Positions 14,933-23,772 are shown, numbered from the stretch's first letter. The stretch: 26,512 nucleotides of DNA from Rhizobiaceae bacterium (GCA_020696915.1 JAJFMR010000004.1:1-26512); one strand, 5' to 3'. Translations and numbers: made by a program. The notes: generated by a model from the sequence alone, not told the origin.

Positions 14933-15517
14933 ATGTCTGAAACCAGAAGCCGCGAAAACCAGGATTCGACAGAGTTTTCAAGGAATGTTTCCGGCTTCGA
15001 TGAATGGGCCCGTCGGCTCGGCATGGCCGCTCTATTCTTGTGTTTCTGGACGGGCCATGCTGCGGCCGACGATGTTCCCACCGCCTCGACGTCACCCATC
15101 GGGATCGCAGTTTTTCCCTTCGAGCTTGAAGACTTCAGCGCGGCCGCCGCGCACGGCTCAAGCCCTGCCGTAGCCTCCTACCTGGCGCAGGCGACCGACG
15201 AAGCCAAGCAGCAACTCCTTCAATCGGGACGCTATCGGTTGATCGACACCGCGGGTGCCGGTGCGGAGGCCACGGGCCTGCGGAATTGCGGGGGATGCGA
15301 GGCCGCTATCGCAATGAACCTTGGGGCAGATCAAGCCCTCGTCGGCGTCATCACCAAGATAAGCATGACCGAATACGTCGTCCGCGTTCAGGTCAGCGAT
15401 GCCGAAAAAGGGGAGATTGTCTCCAGTCTCACGACTGATCTGCGCATGGGTACGAGCGACTCGTGGCCCCGCGGGGTCCGTTGGCTGATGAAGAACCGCA
15501 TGCTGGCGTCGAAGTGA
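14933..15517 (+). CDS. DUF2380/DUF3280-like exported protein
   Basis: A 194-residue protein with one hydrophobic segment at about residues 31-46 (MAALFLCFWTGHAAA), preceded by a basic RR. It is either an unusually long signal sequence or a membrane anchor. The mature part has IAVFPFELEDFS at about 57-69, RYRLIDT, and a CGGC pair at 119-122 followed by GADQALVGVITKIS. This is the pattern of small periplasmic DUF2380/DUF3280 proteins that share a fold with TolB-like or CsgG-like domains; their function is not established. GGAGG at 14921-14925 supports ATG 14933. An internal ATG at 15023 would give a conventional signal peptide and may be the true start. It stands alone. Confidence 0.72.
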   Translation: MSETRSRENQDSTEFSRNVSGFDEWARRLGMAALFLCFWTGHAAADDVPTASTSPIGIAVFPFELEDFSAAAAHGSSPAVASYLAQATDEAKQQLLQSGRYRLIDTAGAGAEATGLRNCGGCEAAIAMNLGADQALVGVITKISMTEYVVRVQVSDAEKGEIVSSLTTDLRMGTSDSWPRGVRWLMKNRMLASK

Positions 15518-15553
15518 TCTCCGCCGCCAGGTGCCGCTCGCGACCCCGCGGCT

Positions 15554-15991
15554 TCATCCGTCGGCTTGCGTATCAGGTCCCGGATCGCCGCCCGCTGCGG
15601 CAATTGCCAGCCTGCCCAGATAGTGATTCCAGCCCTTTTCATGGCTTGCGCGCTCTTGCTCGTCGGGCAGTCCGCTATGGGTGAGCCGGACCAGAGTGCC
15701 GGCGCCCTTCTCGACGAGGTCGATCTCGATCAGGCTCGTACCGGGCGGCATGTTCTCGCGGCCTTCCCAGCCGAAGGTGTAGGCAAGGCGGTGGACCGGG
15801 ATCACTTCCGTGAACTCGCCGCGGGCAGGGTATTTGCCGCCCACGCTCACCAGGTAGACTCCGCCGGGATGCGCCTCCGCGTTGACCTCCGTCCCGAGCC
15901 AGCGCTCGAGCTTGTCGGAATCGGTAAGGAATGCAAAAACCGTCGCCTGCGGGGCTGCGATCTCGATTTCACTGCGTACGATCTCGGTCAT
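15554..15991 (-). CDS. SRPBCC / AHSA1-family protein
   Basis: A 145-residue START-like fold protein. The N-terminus IVRSEIEIAAPQATVFAFLTDSDKLERWLG is the classic AHSA1/SRPBCC opening. GGVYLVSVGGKYPARGEF, EVIPVHRLAYTFGW and TLVRLTHSGLP follow in the usual order. Members bind hydrophobic ligands in a helix-grip cavity; this one has no assigned ligand. Such genes often sit beside an ArsR repressor, which is absent here. GGAGG at 15998-16002 lies six bases before ATG 15991, which fixes the start even though the frame stays open further upstream. It diverges from the nucleotide cyclase gene. Confidence 0.85.
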   Translation of the reverse strand: MTEIVRSEIEIAAPQATVFAFLTDSDKLERWLGTEVNAEAHPGGVYLVSVGGKYPARGEFTEVIPVHRLAYTFGWEGRENMPPGTSLIEIDLVEKGAGTLVRLTHSGLPDEQERASHEKGWNHYLGRLAIAAAGGDPGPDTQADG

Positions 15992-16126
15992 GGAAGGCCT
16001 CCACCGGTAAGGGACGGGAGCGCCATTCTCGGCACCGCGGCAATGTAGGCCGCTCCCCGTTCGACGCAAGAAATCTGCTGTCACCCTCATGACAGAGGGC
16101 CGGCCCAACTTCATGATCCCCCAACG

Positions 16127-17218
16127 ATGCGACTGCCCTCGGCTCTCTCCTTCCTGGTCGACGAGGCGATCGGTGCTTCCGGCGCCGATGCCTTCCTGAC
16201 GACGCTCGGCGCCAGGCTCCTGGCGGACGGTCTGCCGCTCGCCGGCGGTGCGCTGACCCAGGCGGGTCCGCACCCGACCATCGCGCGGCGCACCTGGCTG
16301 TGGCGTGCCGATACCGAACGGGTCATCGAGGCGCTTGGCTTCGGATCTGCCGGGCCTGCCGGTCCCGAGGGTGCCGACGTCGGTCGCCACTGGCTGGCAG
16401 GTCTCGGAAGCAGTGTCGTGCGCGAGGATAGGGTGGGTGCCCCTGCGTCGGGCGCCTTCGACGCCGCCGTGCTTGGCTGGGCCGCGACGCGGCCGTTCGG
16501 CGAGTCCGAATCGGAGCTGCTCTGCGAGGTCGTGCGCTTCGCTGCCGCGCCGCTTGCCGCGATTGCAGCGAGGTCGACGCTGGCCGTGCTGCTCGAGACC
16601 TATCTCGGCCGGCGCAGCGCGGCGCAGGTGCTGGCCGGCCGACTGCGGCGCGAGCCCGGCGAGACGATTTCGGCGGCGCTGCTCTATGCCGACCTGCGCG
16701 GCTTTACCGAATTGTCCGAGGCCGCCGCGCCGAACGAGGTGGTCGCTGCTCTAGACGCCTGGTTCGATCGAATCGCCGGCGCCGTCCACGCCTTCGACGG
16801 CGAGGTGTTGAAGTTCATAGGCGACGGCGTGCTGGCAATTTTCCCGATTGAACGGCGTGGCGCCGCCGCATCATGCGATGCCGCACTTCGCGCGGTCGCC
16901 GCCACGCGCGCCGGCATGGCACATCTCGACCGCAGCCGCGCTGCGCAAGGCCTGCCGCCCCTGCCATTCGGCACGGCGTTGCACGTAGGCGAGATGCTGT
17001 GGGGCAACATCGGCACCGCCGACCGGCTGGATTTCACGGCAATTGGCCCCGCCGTGAACCTGGTCAGCCGGCTTGAGGGCCTGTGCCGGCGGCTCCGCCG
17101 CACGGTGTTGCTGTCCGGCGACTTCGCGGCGGCAACCACGCACGAACTGATCCCGCTCGGCGAGCACAGGCTGCGCGGCATAGCGGCGCCATGCGCGGTG
17201 TTTGCGCCGCGTGATTAG
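16127..17218 (+). CDS. Class III adenylate/guanylate cyclase with N-terminal sensor-like domain
   Basis: A 363-residue soluble cyclase. The catalytic domain (about 180-360) carries both metal-binding aspartates, D189 in LLYADLRGFTELSE and D233 in IGDGVLAIF. It also has K229 and D302, the purine-recognising pair typical of adenylate cyclases, and N311/R315 for transition-state binding (NLVSRLE). The product is therefore predicted to be cAMP. The N-terminal region (1-165) contains RRTWLWR, a feature of a rhizobial cyclase subfamily with an uncharacterised input domain; no membrane segment is seen. ATG 16127 lacks a ribosome site. Rhizobia encode many such cyclases, and the signal for this one is not evident from its neighbours. 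Confidence 0.87.
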   Translation: MRLPSALSFLVDEAIGASGADAFLTTLGARLLADGLPLAGGALTQAGPHPTIARRTWLWRADTERVIEALGFGSAGPAGPEGADVGRHWLAGLGSSVVREDRVGAPASGAFDAAVLGWAATRPFGESESELLCEVVRFAAAPLAAIAARSTLAVLLETYLGRRSAAQVLAGRLRREPGETISAALLYADLRGFTELSEAAAPNEVVAALDAWFDRIAGAVHAFDGEVLKFIGDGVLAIFPIERRGAAASCDAALRAVAATRAGMAHLDRSRAAQGLPPLPFGTALHVGEMLWGNIGTADRLDFTAIGPAVNLVSRLEGLCRRLRRTVLLSGDFAAATTHELIPLGEHRLRGIAAPCAVFAPRD

Positions 17219-17405
17219 AGTAAGGCAGCCGTCGATGATGCCAAAATCGGCGGCCTGCATCGGAATGGCGCCACACTTGTTACTCACGGCTTCCGATTTT
17301 CGGTGACAAGACTGCCTCGCGACCCAAATGAGGGATGTGCGGCGAAGGTGATCACGCTTCGGCTCCGAGGCGCGGATACTCGCCCAGATAAGGAGATTTC
17401 AGCCA

Positions 17406-18200
17406 ATGACCATATCAGCCGGAAACGGACGCAAAGGCGGACAGAGCACCATGCACACACCACCGGTCGTGTCGCCCGACGCCTGGGAGGCAGCCCGCAA
17501 GGAGCTGCTCGTGAAGGAAAAGGCCCAGACCCGGGCCCGAGACGCCCTCGCCGCCGAGCGCCGGCGAATGCCGTGGATGGCCGTGGAGAAATCCTATGTC
17601 TTCGAGGGGCCGGACGGCAGGGCCAGTCTGCTCGACCTGTTCGAGGGACGGCATCAACTGATCGTCTACCGCGCCTTCTTCGAACCCGGCGTGTTCGGCT
17701 GGCCCGATCACGCGTGCCGGGGCTGCTCCATGGTGGCCGACCAGGTCGCCCACCTCGCACACCTCAACGCACGCGACACCACTCTCGTCTTCGTCTCGCG
17801 GGCGCCCCAGGCCGACATCGCGCGGCTGAAGGCGCGGATGGGCTGGGAGATGCCGTGGTTCACCATCACCGACGGCTTCGACGCCGACTTCGGCGTCGAC
17901 GAGTGGCACGGCACGAACGTGTTCTACCGCGACGGCGAGCGTGTGTTTCGCACCTACTTCATCAACAACCGCGGCGACGAGCAGATGGGGGGCACCTGGA
18001 ACTACCTCGATATCACGCCGCTCGGCCGGCAGGAGGTCTGGGAAAACTCGCCCGAGGGCTATCCTCAGACCCCAACCTACAAGTGGTGGAACTGGCACGA
18101 CAGCTACGTCACCAATGCAGCGCCGGACAGGAAGTGGGTGGAGATCTCGGACGCCGGAGAGGCGGCATTCCGGAACCAGGACGCGGGCGCTAGGCCATGA
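17406..18200 (+). CDS. DUF899 family thioredoxin-like protein
   Basis: A 264-residue cytoplasmic protein of the DUF899 family, a thioredoxin-fold group of unknown function related to AhpC/TSA. It has a KEKAQTRARDALAAERRRMPW helix near the N-terminus, a beta strand LIVYRAFF, and a CxxC pair (C104-R-G-C107) at the position of a redox site. MGWEMPWFTI and GGTWNYLDITPLGRQEVWENSPEGYPQ follow, all characteristic. AAGGAG at 17390-17395 supports ATG 17406; ATG 17451 is a less likely alternative. The stop codon overlaps the start of a small membrane protein gene (ATGA), suggesting the two act together. The 187-base region upstream holds no other gene. Confidence 0.88.
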   Translation: MTISAGNGRKGGQSTMHTPPVVSPDAWEAARKELLVKEKAQTRARDALAAERRRMPWMAVEKSYVFEGPDGRASLLDLFEGRHQLIVYRAFFEPGVFGWPDHACRGCSMVADQVAHLAHLNARDTTLVFVSRAPQADIARLKARMGWEMPWFTITDGFDADFGVDEWHGTNVFYRDGERVFRTYFINNRGDEQMGGTWNYLDITPLGRQEVWENSPEGYPQTPTYKWWNWHDSYVTNAAPDRKWVEISDAGEAAFRNQDAGARP

Positions 18201-18484
18201 GCCAGGTCTGTGGCGGATCCGGCAAGGCCGCGACCCGCCGGAACGTCGAGCCGGGGGCAGCCAACGGGCTGGCCCTGGCGGCGTCCCCGACCTTCGCCAT
18301 CATGGCGCTGCTCACCGCCGTGCCAGGCGGCGGACCCGCGGAAATGCTCTGCTCGGCTGATCCCGCATCGCCGCTCAGCGGCATGGCCACGATGTACCTG
18401 CTGATGAGCGCCTTTCATGCGGCCCCCTGGCTTAAGCTGGTCCGCAGGTGCCGCCGGCTGACCCGAGCAGCCCTTGATAATTAG
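18197..18484 (+). CDS. Small membrane protein coupled to DUF899 gene
   Basis: A 95-residue protein with two predicted membrane helices, about residues 22-43 (NGLALAASPTFAIMALLTAV) and about 60-80 (SGMATMYLLMSAFHAAPWLKLV), followed by a basic tail. Two short Cys-containing stretches are present (C5 and C52). The four-base overlap with the DUF899 stop indicates translational coupling. Similar small membrane proteins occur next to DUF899 genes in other alphaproteobacteria, from memory. The function is unknown; it might anchor the thioredoxin-like partner or exchange electrons or ligands with it, which is only a guess from context. Confidence 0.72.
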   Translation: MSQVCGGSGKAATRRNVEPGAANGLALAASPTFAIMALLTAVPGGGPAEMLCSADPASPLSGMATMYLLMSAFHAAPWLKLVRRCRRLTRAALDN

Positions 18485-18539
18485 CGGCCGTTCGGCAGGC
18501 CCAATCGGTGCTGCTGGGCGCGTCGACACCGGCTCGCCC

Positions 18540-20267
18540 TCAGGCAGGCATCGGCTGGCGGTTCTCCGATCTCGCCTGCTCGAGTGCGCGCTCGATGGTT
18601 GCCTTGTAGCGCACCAGCGGCGGCTTCACCCCATGTGCAACGAGCAGGCGCCGCATTTGCGGCGAGGCGCCGGTGACGAACACTCGCACTCCGGCGCGCC
18701 TTGCCTTGCGCACCGCCCCCTCGAGCACGTTGGCGGCTGTGGAATCCAGGAAGGGCACGCCCGAGCAGTCGAGGACGAAGTTCTTGTGCCGGCCGGCGAT
18801 ACGGTCGAGCACCGCCCCGACCGTCGAGGCGGCGCCGAAGAAGAACGCCCCGGATATCCGATAGACCACGGTGTCCGGATCGCTGGACGATCCGGCGTCG
18901 TACGCCTCCCGCCCTCCCTCGTCGTCCGCGACGTCCCGGCGTACCATCGGCACATCCTCGTTCACGACGATTGTTTTGCCCATACGGTCGATGAACAGAA
19001 CGGCGCCCAGAACGAAACCGACCAGAATGCCTTCGGTGAGATCCCGGAAGATGACCAGCAGGAAGGTGACGAGCAAGACCAGCGCGTCCCCGGCGGAGGA
19101 GCGGATCAGCGCACGGAAGGCATCCTTCTCCACCATGTTCCAGGCTACCACGGCGAGCACGCCCGCCAGTGCCGCCAGGGGTATGTAGCTGGCAAGCGGC
19201 GCGGCCACCAGCATGAACAGCAGGATGAAGGCTGCGTGCATGATGCCGGCCACGGGTCCGTGTGCGCCTGCGCGAACGTTGGTCGCGGTGCGGGCGATGG
19301 TGCCGGTCGCCGGAATGCCGCCGAACAGCGCCGAGCCAATATTGGCGAACCCTTGAGCGACCAGCTCGCAGTTCGAGCGGTGGCGTCGGCCGGTCATGCC
19401 GTCGGCAACCACCGCCGAGAGCAGCGATTCGATCGCCCCGAGAAGAGCAAAGGCGACGGCGTCGGGCAGCACGGCCTGCATGCGGACGAGATCGAATTCG
19501 GGCAGCATGGGCTGGGGGAGGGTGCGCGGGATGCCGCCGTAGCGGGTGCCGATCGTTTCGACCGGCAGCGACAACATGGCCGCCGCCAGCGCCGCCAGGG
19601 TGACCGCGATCAGCATGCCGGGCCATGACGGCCGCCGGCGCCTGAGGACGACGATCGTGGCGACGGACAGCGCAGCGATTCCCGCCGCGCCTGGATTGAT
19701 GGTGCCGATCGCCTCGGCAAGCGCCGTCATCTTCGGCAGCAGTTCGCCAGGTTCCTTGCCGGTCAGGGTGAGGCCAAGAAGTTCCTTGATCTGGCTGGCG
19801 AAGATGATCACGGCAATACCGGCCGTGAAGCCGACCGTCACCGGATAGGGAATATATTTTATGTAGGTGCCGATCCTGAGATAACCGATCGCCAGCAGAA
19901 AAACGCCGGCCATCATCGTCGCCAGCACGAGCCCGTCGATGCCGTGCCGGTCGGCGGTCGACGCGACCAGCACGATGAAGGCGCCGGCAGGCCCGCCGAT
20001 CTGAAAGCGGCTGCCGCCCAGCAGCGAGATGACGAAGCCGCCGATGACCGCGGTGAACAGGCCGCGTTCCGGCGAGGCTCCCGACGCGATCGCAATGGCC
20101 ATCGAGAGCGGCAGGGCGACGATCGCCACGGTCAGCCCGGCGACGGCGTCTGCCCTGAATTGCGAAAGGCCATAGCCTTCCTTGAGGACGGTGACCAGCT
20201 TTGGGGTGAAGAGTTCCCTGAAGGTCGGATGGGCCGGCTGGCCGGCCTCTTTCATGTCTGCTTTCAT
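18540..20267 (-). CDS. SulP family anion transporter with STAS domain
   Basis: About 575 residues, the normal SulP/SLC26 length. The membrane domain (about residues 20-420) shows DAVAGLTVAIVALPLSMAIAIASG, GPAGAFIVLV and YIPYPVTVGFTAGIAVIIF, all diagnostic. The C-terminal STAS domain (about 460-560) has VVYRISGAFFFG and FVLDCSGVPFLDSTAAN. It would carry sulfate, bicarbonate or another anion across the inner membrane; the substrate cannot be told from sequence. The frame stays open another 73 codons upstream, but ATG 20267, with GAAGG just upstream, gives the standard N-terminus. The 148 bases between it and the upstream PAP2 gene hold no other gene, and whether they share a transcript is unclear. 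Confidence 0.92.
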   Translation of the reverse strand: MKADMKEAGQPAHPTFRELFTPKLVTVLKEGYGLSQFRADAVAGLTVAIVALPLSMAIAIASGASPERGLFTAVIGGFVISLLGGSRFQIGGPAGAFIVLVASTADRHGIDGLVLATMMAGVFLLAIGYLRIGTYIKYIPYPVTVGFTAGIAVIIFASQIKELLGLTLTGKEPGELLPKMTALAEAIGTINPGAAGIAALSVATIVVLRRRRPSWPGMLIAVTLAALAAAMLSLPVETIGTRYGGIPRTLPQPMLPEFDLVRMQAVLPDAVAFALLGAIESLLSAVVADGMTGRRHRSNCELVAQGFANIGSALFGGIPATGTIARTATNVRAGAHGPVAGIMHAAFILLFMLVAAPLASYIPLAALAGVLAVVAWNMVEKDAFRALIRSSAGDALVLLVTFLLVIFRDLTEGILVGFVLGAVLFIDRMGKTIVVNEDVPMVRRDVADDEGGREAYDAGSSSDPDTVVYRISGAFFFGAASTVGAVLDRIAGRHKNFVLDCSGVPFLDSTAANVLEGAVRKARRAGVRVFVTGASPQMRRLLVAHGVKPPLVRYKATIERALEQARSENRQPMPA

Positions 20268-20415
20268 TATCGCCTTCGCTGCGAAGACGGGATCGTCGAC
20301 GGAAAATCTGGCGGTCGCCGTTTGGGTTTCTGGACGGGTGCGTATGGCTTCGGGAAAAACTGCGTGAGCATGGCGGGCAAGGCCCGCTCTAGCATCTGGC
20401 CCGGCCGATTTGTAC

Positions 20416-21108
20416 CTATTTATCGGTACTTTGGCTTCGTCGGAAAAAAAGCCGCACCACCAGCCAGCAGAGCATCGCCCAGGCAAATCCGGCGCACCAT
20501 CCTGCCAGAACGTCGGACGGCCAATGGACGCCGAGATAGATCCGGCTGGCGCCGACCATCAGGGTGATGAGGACGGCCAGGCCGAGCACATAGATCCTGC
20601 TCAGGCGCCCCGGGACGATACGGGCGATCATTACGCCGAGCGTCAGATAGGTCACCGCGGACAGCATCGCGTGGCCGCTTGGAAACGACAGGGTCGAAAC
20701 TTCGGCCAGATGAGGAACAAGCTCGGGGCGGGGCCGGTCGATGCCGAGCTTGAGAAGGCTGGACAGCATCTGCCCGCCGCCGATCGAAACCAGCACGAAC
20801 GCGGCTGACCGAACACTGCCGATCAGGAGAAGGTAGAAGATGGTCGCCGCGACAATCAGCACCAGCACGGCCGTCGAGCCGAGGCTGGTGATGTCGCGGA
20901 CCGCCTCCTCGAGCCACGCCGGACCCAACGGATCATCGGGCTGTCCGGCGGTGCGGAAAAGCAGCAGGATCCTCGTGTCGAAATCCCGCGGGTCGATCGC
21001 GCGCGCCACTTCCATGAGCTCCACGAAGCCCCACAGGCCGGCCGCGGCAAGGAAGCCGGCCAGCAGCACCGACAGTTCGATCCGTTCGCGCAGCATCATT
21101 CTCGGCAC
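20416..21108 (-). CDS. PAP2-family membrane phosphatase
   Basis: About 230 residues with roughly six membrane helices and the complete phosphatase signature: KLGIDRPRP (motif 1), SFPSGHAML (motif 2) and SRIYLGVHWPSD (motif 3). These hold the catalytic and substrate-binding His, Arg and Lys residues. Members remove phosphate from undecaprenyl pyrophosphate, phosphatidate or related lipids at the outer face of the inner membrane. GTG 21108 is preferred because GGAG (minus strand, 21115-21118) lies six bases upstream; ATGs at 21147, 21099 and 21096 are alternatives. It diverges from phoX across 216 bases that hold a possible Pho box, so both phosphatases could respond to phosphate. Confidence 0.87.
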   Translation of the reverse strand: MPRMMLRERIELSVLLAGFLAAAGLWGFVELMEVARAIDPRDFDTRILLLFRTAGQPDDPLGPAWLEEAVRDITSLGSTAVLVLIVAATIFYLLLIGSVRSAAFVLVSIGGGQMLSSLLKLGIDRPRPELVPHLAEVSTLSFPSGHAMLSAVTYLTLGVMIARIVPGRLSRIYVLGLAVLITLMVGASRIYLGVHWPSDVLAGWCAGFAWAMLCWLVVRLFFRRSQSTDK

Positions 21109-21256
21109 GCTGTTCTCCACATGGCTGGCGTCGTTGGCATAAAGCATTGCTCGGCAAAGCGGGAATACTCTTCTCGATAGGTGGCGCCTCGCCACAACCT
21201 GAAGGCGGCGCCCCGGATCCATGGGGTGCGATACCCCGGAAGGATGCCAGCCGGCC

Positions 21257-21274
21257 GCGACATGCAACTGTCAC
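21257..21274. promoter_or_regulatory. Possible Pho box between PAP2 and phoX genes
   Basis: GCGACAT-GCAA-CTGTCAC has the 11-base repeat spacing of a PhoB box (CTGTCAT-N4-CTGTCAT). The second half matches 6 of 7, the first 4 of 7. It lies 50 bases before phoX, a classic Pho regulon gene. The match is modest. Confidence 0.3.
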
Positions 21275-21324
21275 GGAGGACGTTTAGGGATCGGCCAGCG
21301 TCCATCCATCGGAGGTGATCCAGC

Positions 21325-23316
21325 ATGAACCCAAAGTCGCAAGACGAAGCCGTATTTCGGACCAGTCAGCTCGAGGAGAATGGCGGCCCAGGGCATAACC
21401 CCACGGCAAATCCGACGATGGGCGAAATCATTACCGCCCGCTTCTCGCGCCGCGGGCTGCTGAAGGGCTCGCTCGCCGTCACGGCGATCGCCGCGAGCGT
21501 CAGCCCGGTGGCCCTCATCCTTGCGGATGAAGCCCGCGCCGAAGGCGTTTCGGCCTTCGATTTTACCGAGGTCGAAGCCGGCGTCGACGACCAGCATCAT
21601 GTGGCGGAAGGTTACGACGCCGACGTGCTCCTTCGCTGGGGCGATCCGATCTTTGCCGACGCTCCTGAATTCGACCCGGCCGCCCAAAGCGCGGCAGCCC
21701 AGGCCATGCAGCTCGGCTACAACAGCGATTATATCGGCTACATTCCGATCGACGGGTCGGCGTCGCACGGCCTGCTGGTCATCAACCACGAGTACACCAC
21801 CCCGCATCTGATGTTCCCCGGCATCGTCACCATCGCCGAGGGCAAGATCAGCCAGGCGCCGCTCAGCAAGGAGCAGGTCGACATCGAACTGGCGGCGCAT
21901 GGCGCCGCCGTCGTGGAGATCCGCAAGGAAGGCGGCAAGTGGCAGGTGGTGCGCGGCAGCAAGCTGAACCGCCGCATCACCGCCACCACGGAGATGGAGG
22001 TCACCGGTCCGGCCGCCGGCCATGACCGCATGAAGACCAACGCCGATCCCGCCGGCACCAGGGTGCTGGGAACTCTCAACAACTGCGCCGGCGGCGTCAC
22101 GCCGTGGGGCACCTTCGTGACGGCGGAGGAGAACTTCCACGGCTACTTCTCCGGCGAACTGCCGGCCGGCCACGGCGAAGCTGCCGCCTATCAGCGGCTG
22201 GGCGTGCCGGAGGGCTCCTACGAATGGGCGAAGCACTACGACCGCTACGACGTCGGCAAGGAGCCGAACGAGCCGAACCGGTTCGGGTGGATCGTCGAAG
22301 TCGACGTCATGGACCCGGACTCCACGCCGAAGAAGCGCACCGCGCTCGGCCGTTTCAAGCATGAAGGTGCCGAATCGATCGTCAGCCGCGACGGGCGCGT
22401 CGTCTTCTATCTCGGCGACGACGAGCGCTTCGACTATGTCTATAAATTTGTCACCGCCGGCACCTTCAACGCGGCCGACCGCGCTGCCAACATGGACCTG
22501 CTCGACGAAGGTACGCTCTACGTCGCCAAGTTCGCCGACGACGGCACGTTCGAATGGTTGCCGCTGGTGCACGGCGAGGGCCCGCTCACCGCGGCGAACG
22601 GCTTCGCCAGCCAGGCCGACGTGGCGATCGGCACGCGTCTTGCCGCCGACCTTCTCGGCGCGACGAAGATGGACCGTCCGGAGGACATCCAACCCAATCC
22701 CGTCGACGGCAAGGTCTACGTGCTCCTGACCAACAACACCAAGCGTGAGGAGAACCAGGTGGACGCCGCCAATCCGCGCGCCAGTAACGCCTTCGGCCAC
22801 ATCATCGAGATTGCCGAGGACGGCGGCGATTTCGCCGCCACCAGGGGCCGGTGGGAAGTGCTTCTGAAGTGCGGCGATCCGTCGGTTGCCGAGGTCGGCG
22901 CCACGTTTTCGACGGCGACCACTTCCAATGGCTGGTTCGGCATGCCGGACAATTGCGCCATCGATGCTGCCGGCCGACTATGGGTTGCGACGGACGGGCA
23001 GGGTCCGAAGGCTACTGGCCGGACCGACGGACTCTGGGCAGTCGACACCGAAGGTGAGGCCCGCGCCACCTCGAAGCTGTTCTTCCGCGTCCCGGTCGGT
23101 GCCGAACTCTGCGGCCCGCTCTTTACGCCCGACGACGAGACCGTCTTTGTCGCGGTCCAGCACCCGGCCGACGAAGGGCCGGACTGGGAGCCCTTCGGAC
23201 GGCCGTCCTACTATGAGGACCCGTCGACGCGCTGGCCCGATTTCAAGGACGACATGCCGGTTCGGCCATCGGTCCTCGCCATAACCAGGCAGGGCGGCGG
23301 CAAGATCGCTTCCTGA
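21325..23316 (+). CDS. phoX: PhoX family alkaline phosphatase (DUF839), Tat-exported
   Basis: A 663-residue secreted phosphomonoesterase of the calcium/iron-dependent PhoX family. The N-terminus has a Tat signal, RFSRRGLLKGS at about 39-49, followed by a hydrophobic stretch ending near ADEARAEG. The mature protein shows family hallmarks: HGLLVINHEYTTPHLMF, NNCAGGVTPWGTFVTAEENF with C254 and E268/E269, LGRFKHEGAES, MDRPEDIQPNPVDGKVY and DNCAIDAAGRLWVATDGQG. These include likely cofactor ligands. The near-perfect ribosome site GGAGGTGATC (21311-21320) suggests strong translation. PhoX releases phosphate from organic esters outside the cytoplasm and is usually induced by phosphate starvation. 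It ends convergent with an SMR-like gene. Confidence 0.92.
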   Translation: MNPKSQDEAVFRTSQLEENGGPGHNPTANPTMGEIITARFSRRGLLKGSLAVTAIAASVSPVALILADEARAEGVSAFDFTEVEAGVDDQHHVAEGYDADVLLRWGDPIFADAPEFDPAAQSAAAQAMQLGYNSDYIGYIPIDGSASHGLLVINHEYTTPHLMFPGIVTIAEGKISQAPLSKEQVDIELAAHGAAVVEIRKEGGKWQVVRGSKLNRRITATTEMEVTGPAAGHDRMKTNADPAGTRVLGTLNNCAGGVTPWGTFVTAEENFHGYFSGELPAGHGEAAAYQRLGVPEGSYEWAKHYDRYDVGKEPNEPNRFGWIVEVDVMDPDSTPKKRTALGRFKHEGAESIVSRDGRVVFYLGDDERFDYVYKFVTAGTFNAADRAANMDLLDEGTLYVAKFADDGTFEWLPLVHGEGPLTAANGFASQADVAIGTRLAADLLGATKMDRPEDIQPNPVDGKVYVLLTNNTKREENQVDAANPRASNAFGHIIEIAEDGGDFAATRGRWEVLLKCGDPSVAEVGATFSTATTSNGWFGMPDNCAIDAAGRLWVATDGQGPKATGRTDGLWAVDTEGEARATSKLFFRVPVGAELCGPLFTPDDETVFVAVQHPADEGPDWEPFGRPSYYEDPSTRWPDFKDDMPVRPSVLAITRQGGGKIAS

Positions 23317-23347
23317 CCGCCAAGGCCGGCGCGCGAACGAAACCCGA

Positions 23348-23369
23348 CCTGCGGCTGCAATGCCGCAGG
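23348..23369. terminator. Hairpin between convergent phoX and SMR-like genes
   Basis: Perfect eight-base arms CCTGCGGC and GCCGCAGG around the loop TGCAAT, in the 93-base gap between two converging genes. No T-run follows on either strand, so it may be a shared non-canonical terminator. Confidence 0.4.
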
Positions 23370-23409
23370 CAGTCCGGTGCAGCGCAGGGATGCCCGCGGC
23401 GGGCCTGTC

Positions 23410-23751
23410 CTATCTTCCGCTGGTCATCCCCGGTCCCAGCGTGATCAGTGCGACCGACAGGATGGCAAGCCCCAGGCCCAGCGCCTGAATGTTCGTCACC
23501 CGCTCGCCGAACACCGCCAGCGCAACGGCGTTCACCGCCACGAGCTGGATGACCGCAGACAGGCTGAAAGATACCGACATGCCGAAATCCCGAATGAGCT
23601 TCAGCATGATCAGGTTGCCCGCCGAATAGAGCAGCAGCGTCAGCACGATCTTTCCGAAGCCCGGTGCCAGTGCCCATGACTTTGCCGCAGTCGCGGCAAC
23701 CAGGAAGATCATGGTCGACAGCCCGAGCCACAGCAAACCGGAAATGCTCAC
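23410..23751 (-). CDS. SMR/EamA-like small membrane transporter lacking the conserved Glu
   Basis: About 113 residues with four membrane helices and the size of a small multidrug resistance (SMR) protein. Helix 4 has the SMR-like signature FGERVTNIQALGLGLAILSVALI. The membrane glutamate that binds protons and drugs in EmrE (E14) aligns with a Phe (about F16) counted back from the shared Lys of helix 1. It is therefore probably not a classical proton-drug antiporter, and may belong to the wider drug/metabolite superfamily. GTG 23751, preceded by a G-rich ribosome site, is preferred; TTG 23778 is an alternative. A perfect 14-base palindrome lies 22 bases upstream and may be an operator. Confidence 0.72.
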   Translation of the reverse strand: MSISGLLWLGLSTMIFLVAATAAKSWALAPGFGKIVLTLLLYSAGNLIMLKLIRDFGMSVSFSLSAVIQLVAVNAVALAVFGERVTNIQALGLGLAILSVALITLGPGMTSGR

Positions 23752-23772
23752 CTGGTCCCCCGGGGAAAAGCA

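Noticed and set aside
21271..22800. Long minus-strand open frame (509 codons) opposite phoX
   Set aside because: PhoX on the plus strand has a Tat signal, family motifs and an excellent ribosome site; the antisense frame is a compositional shadow.
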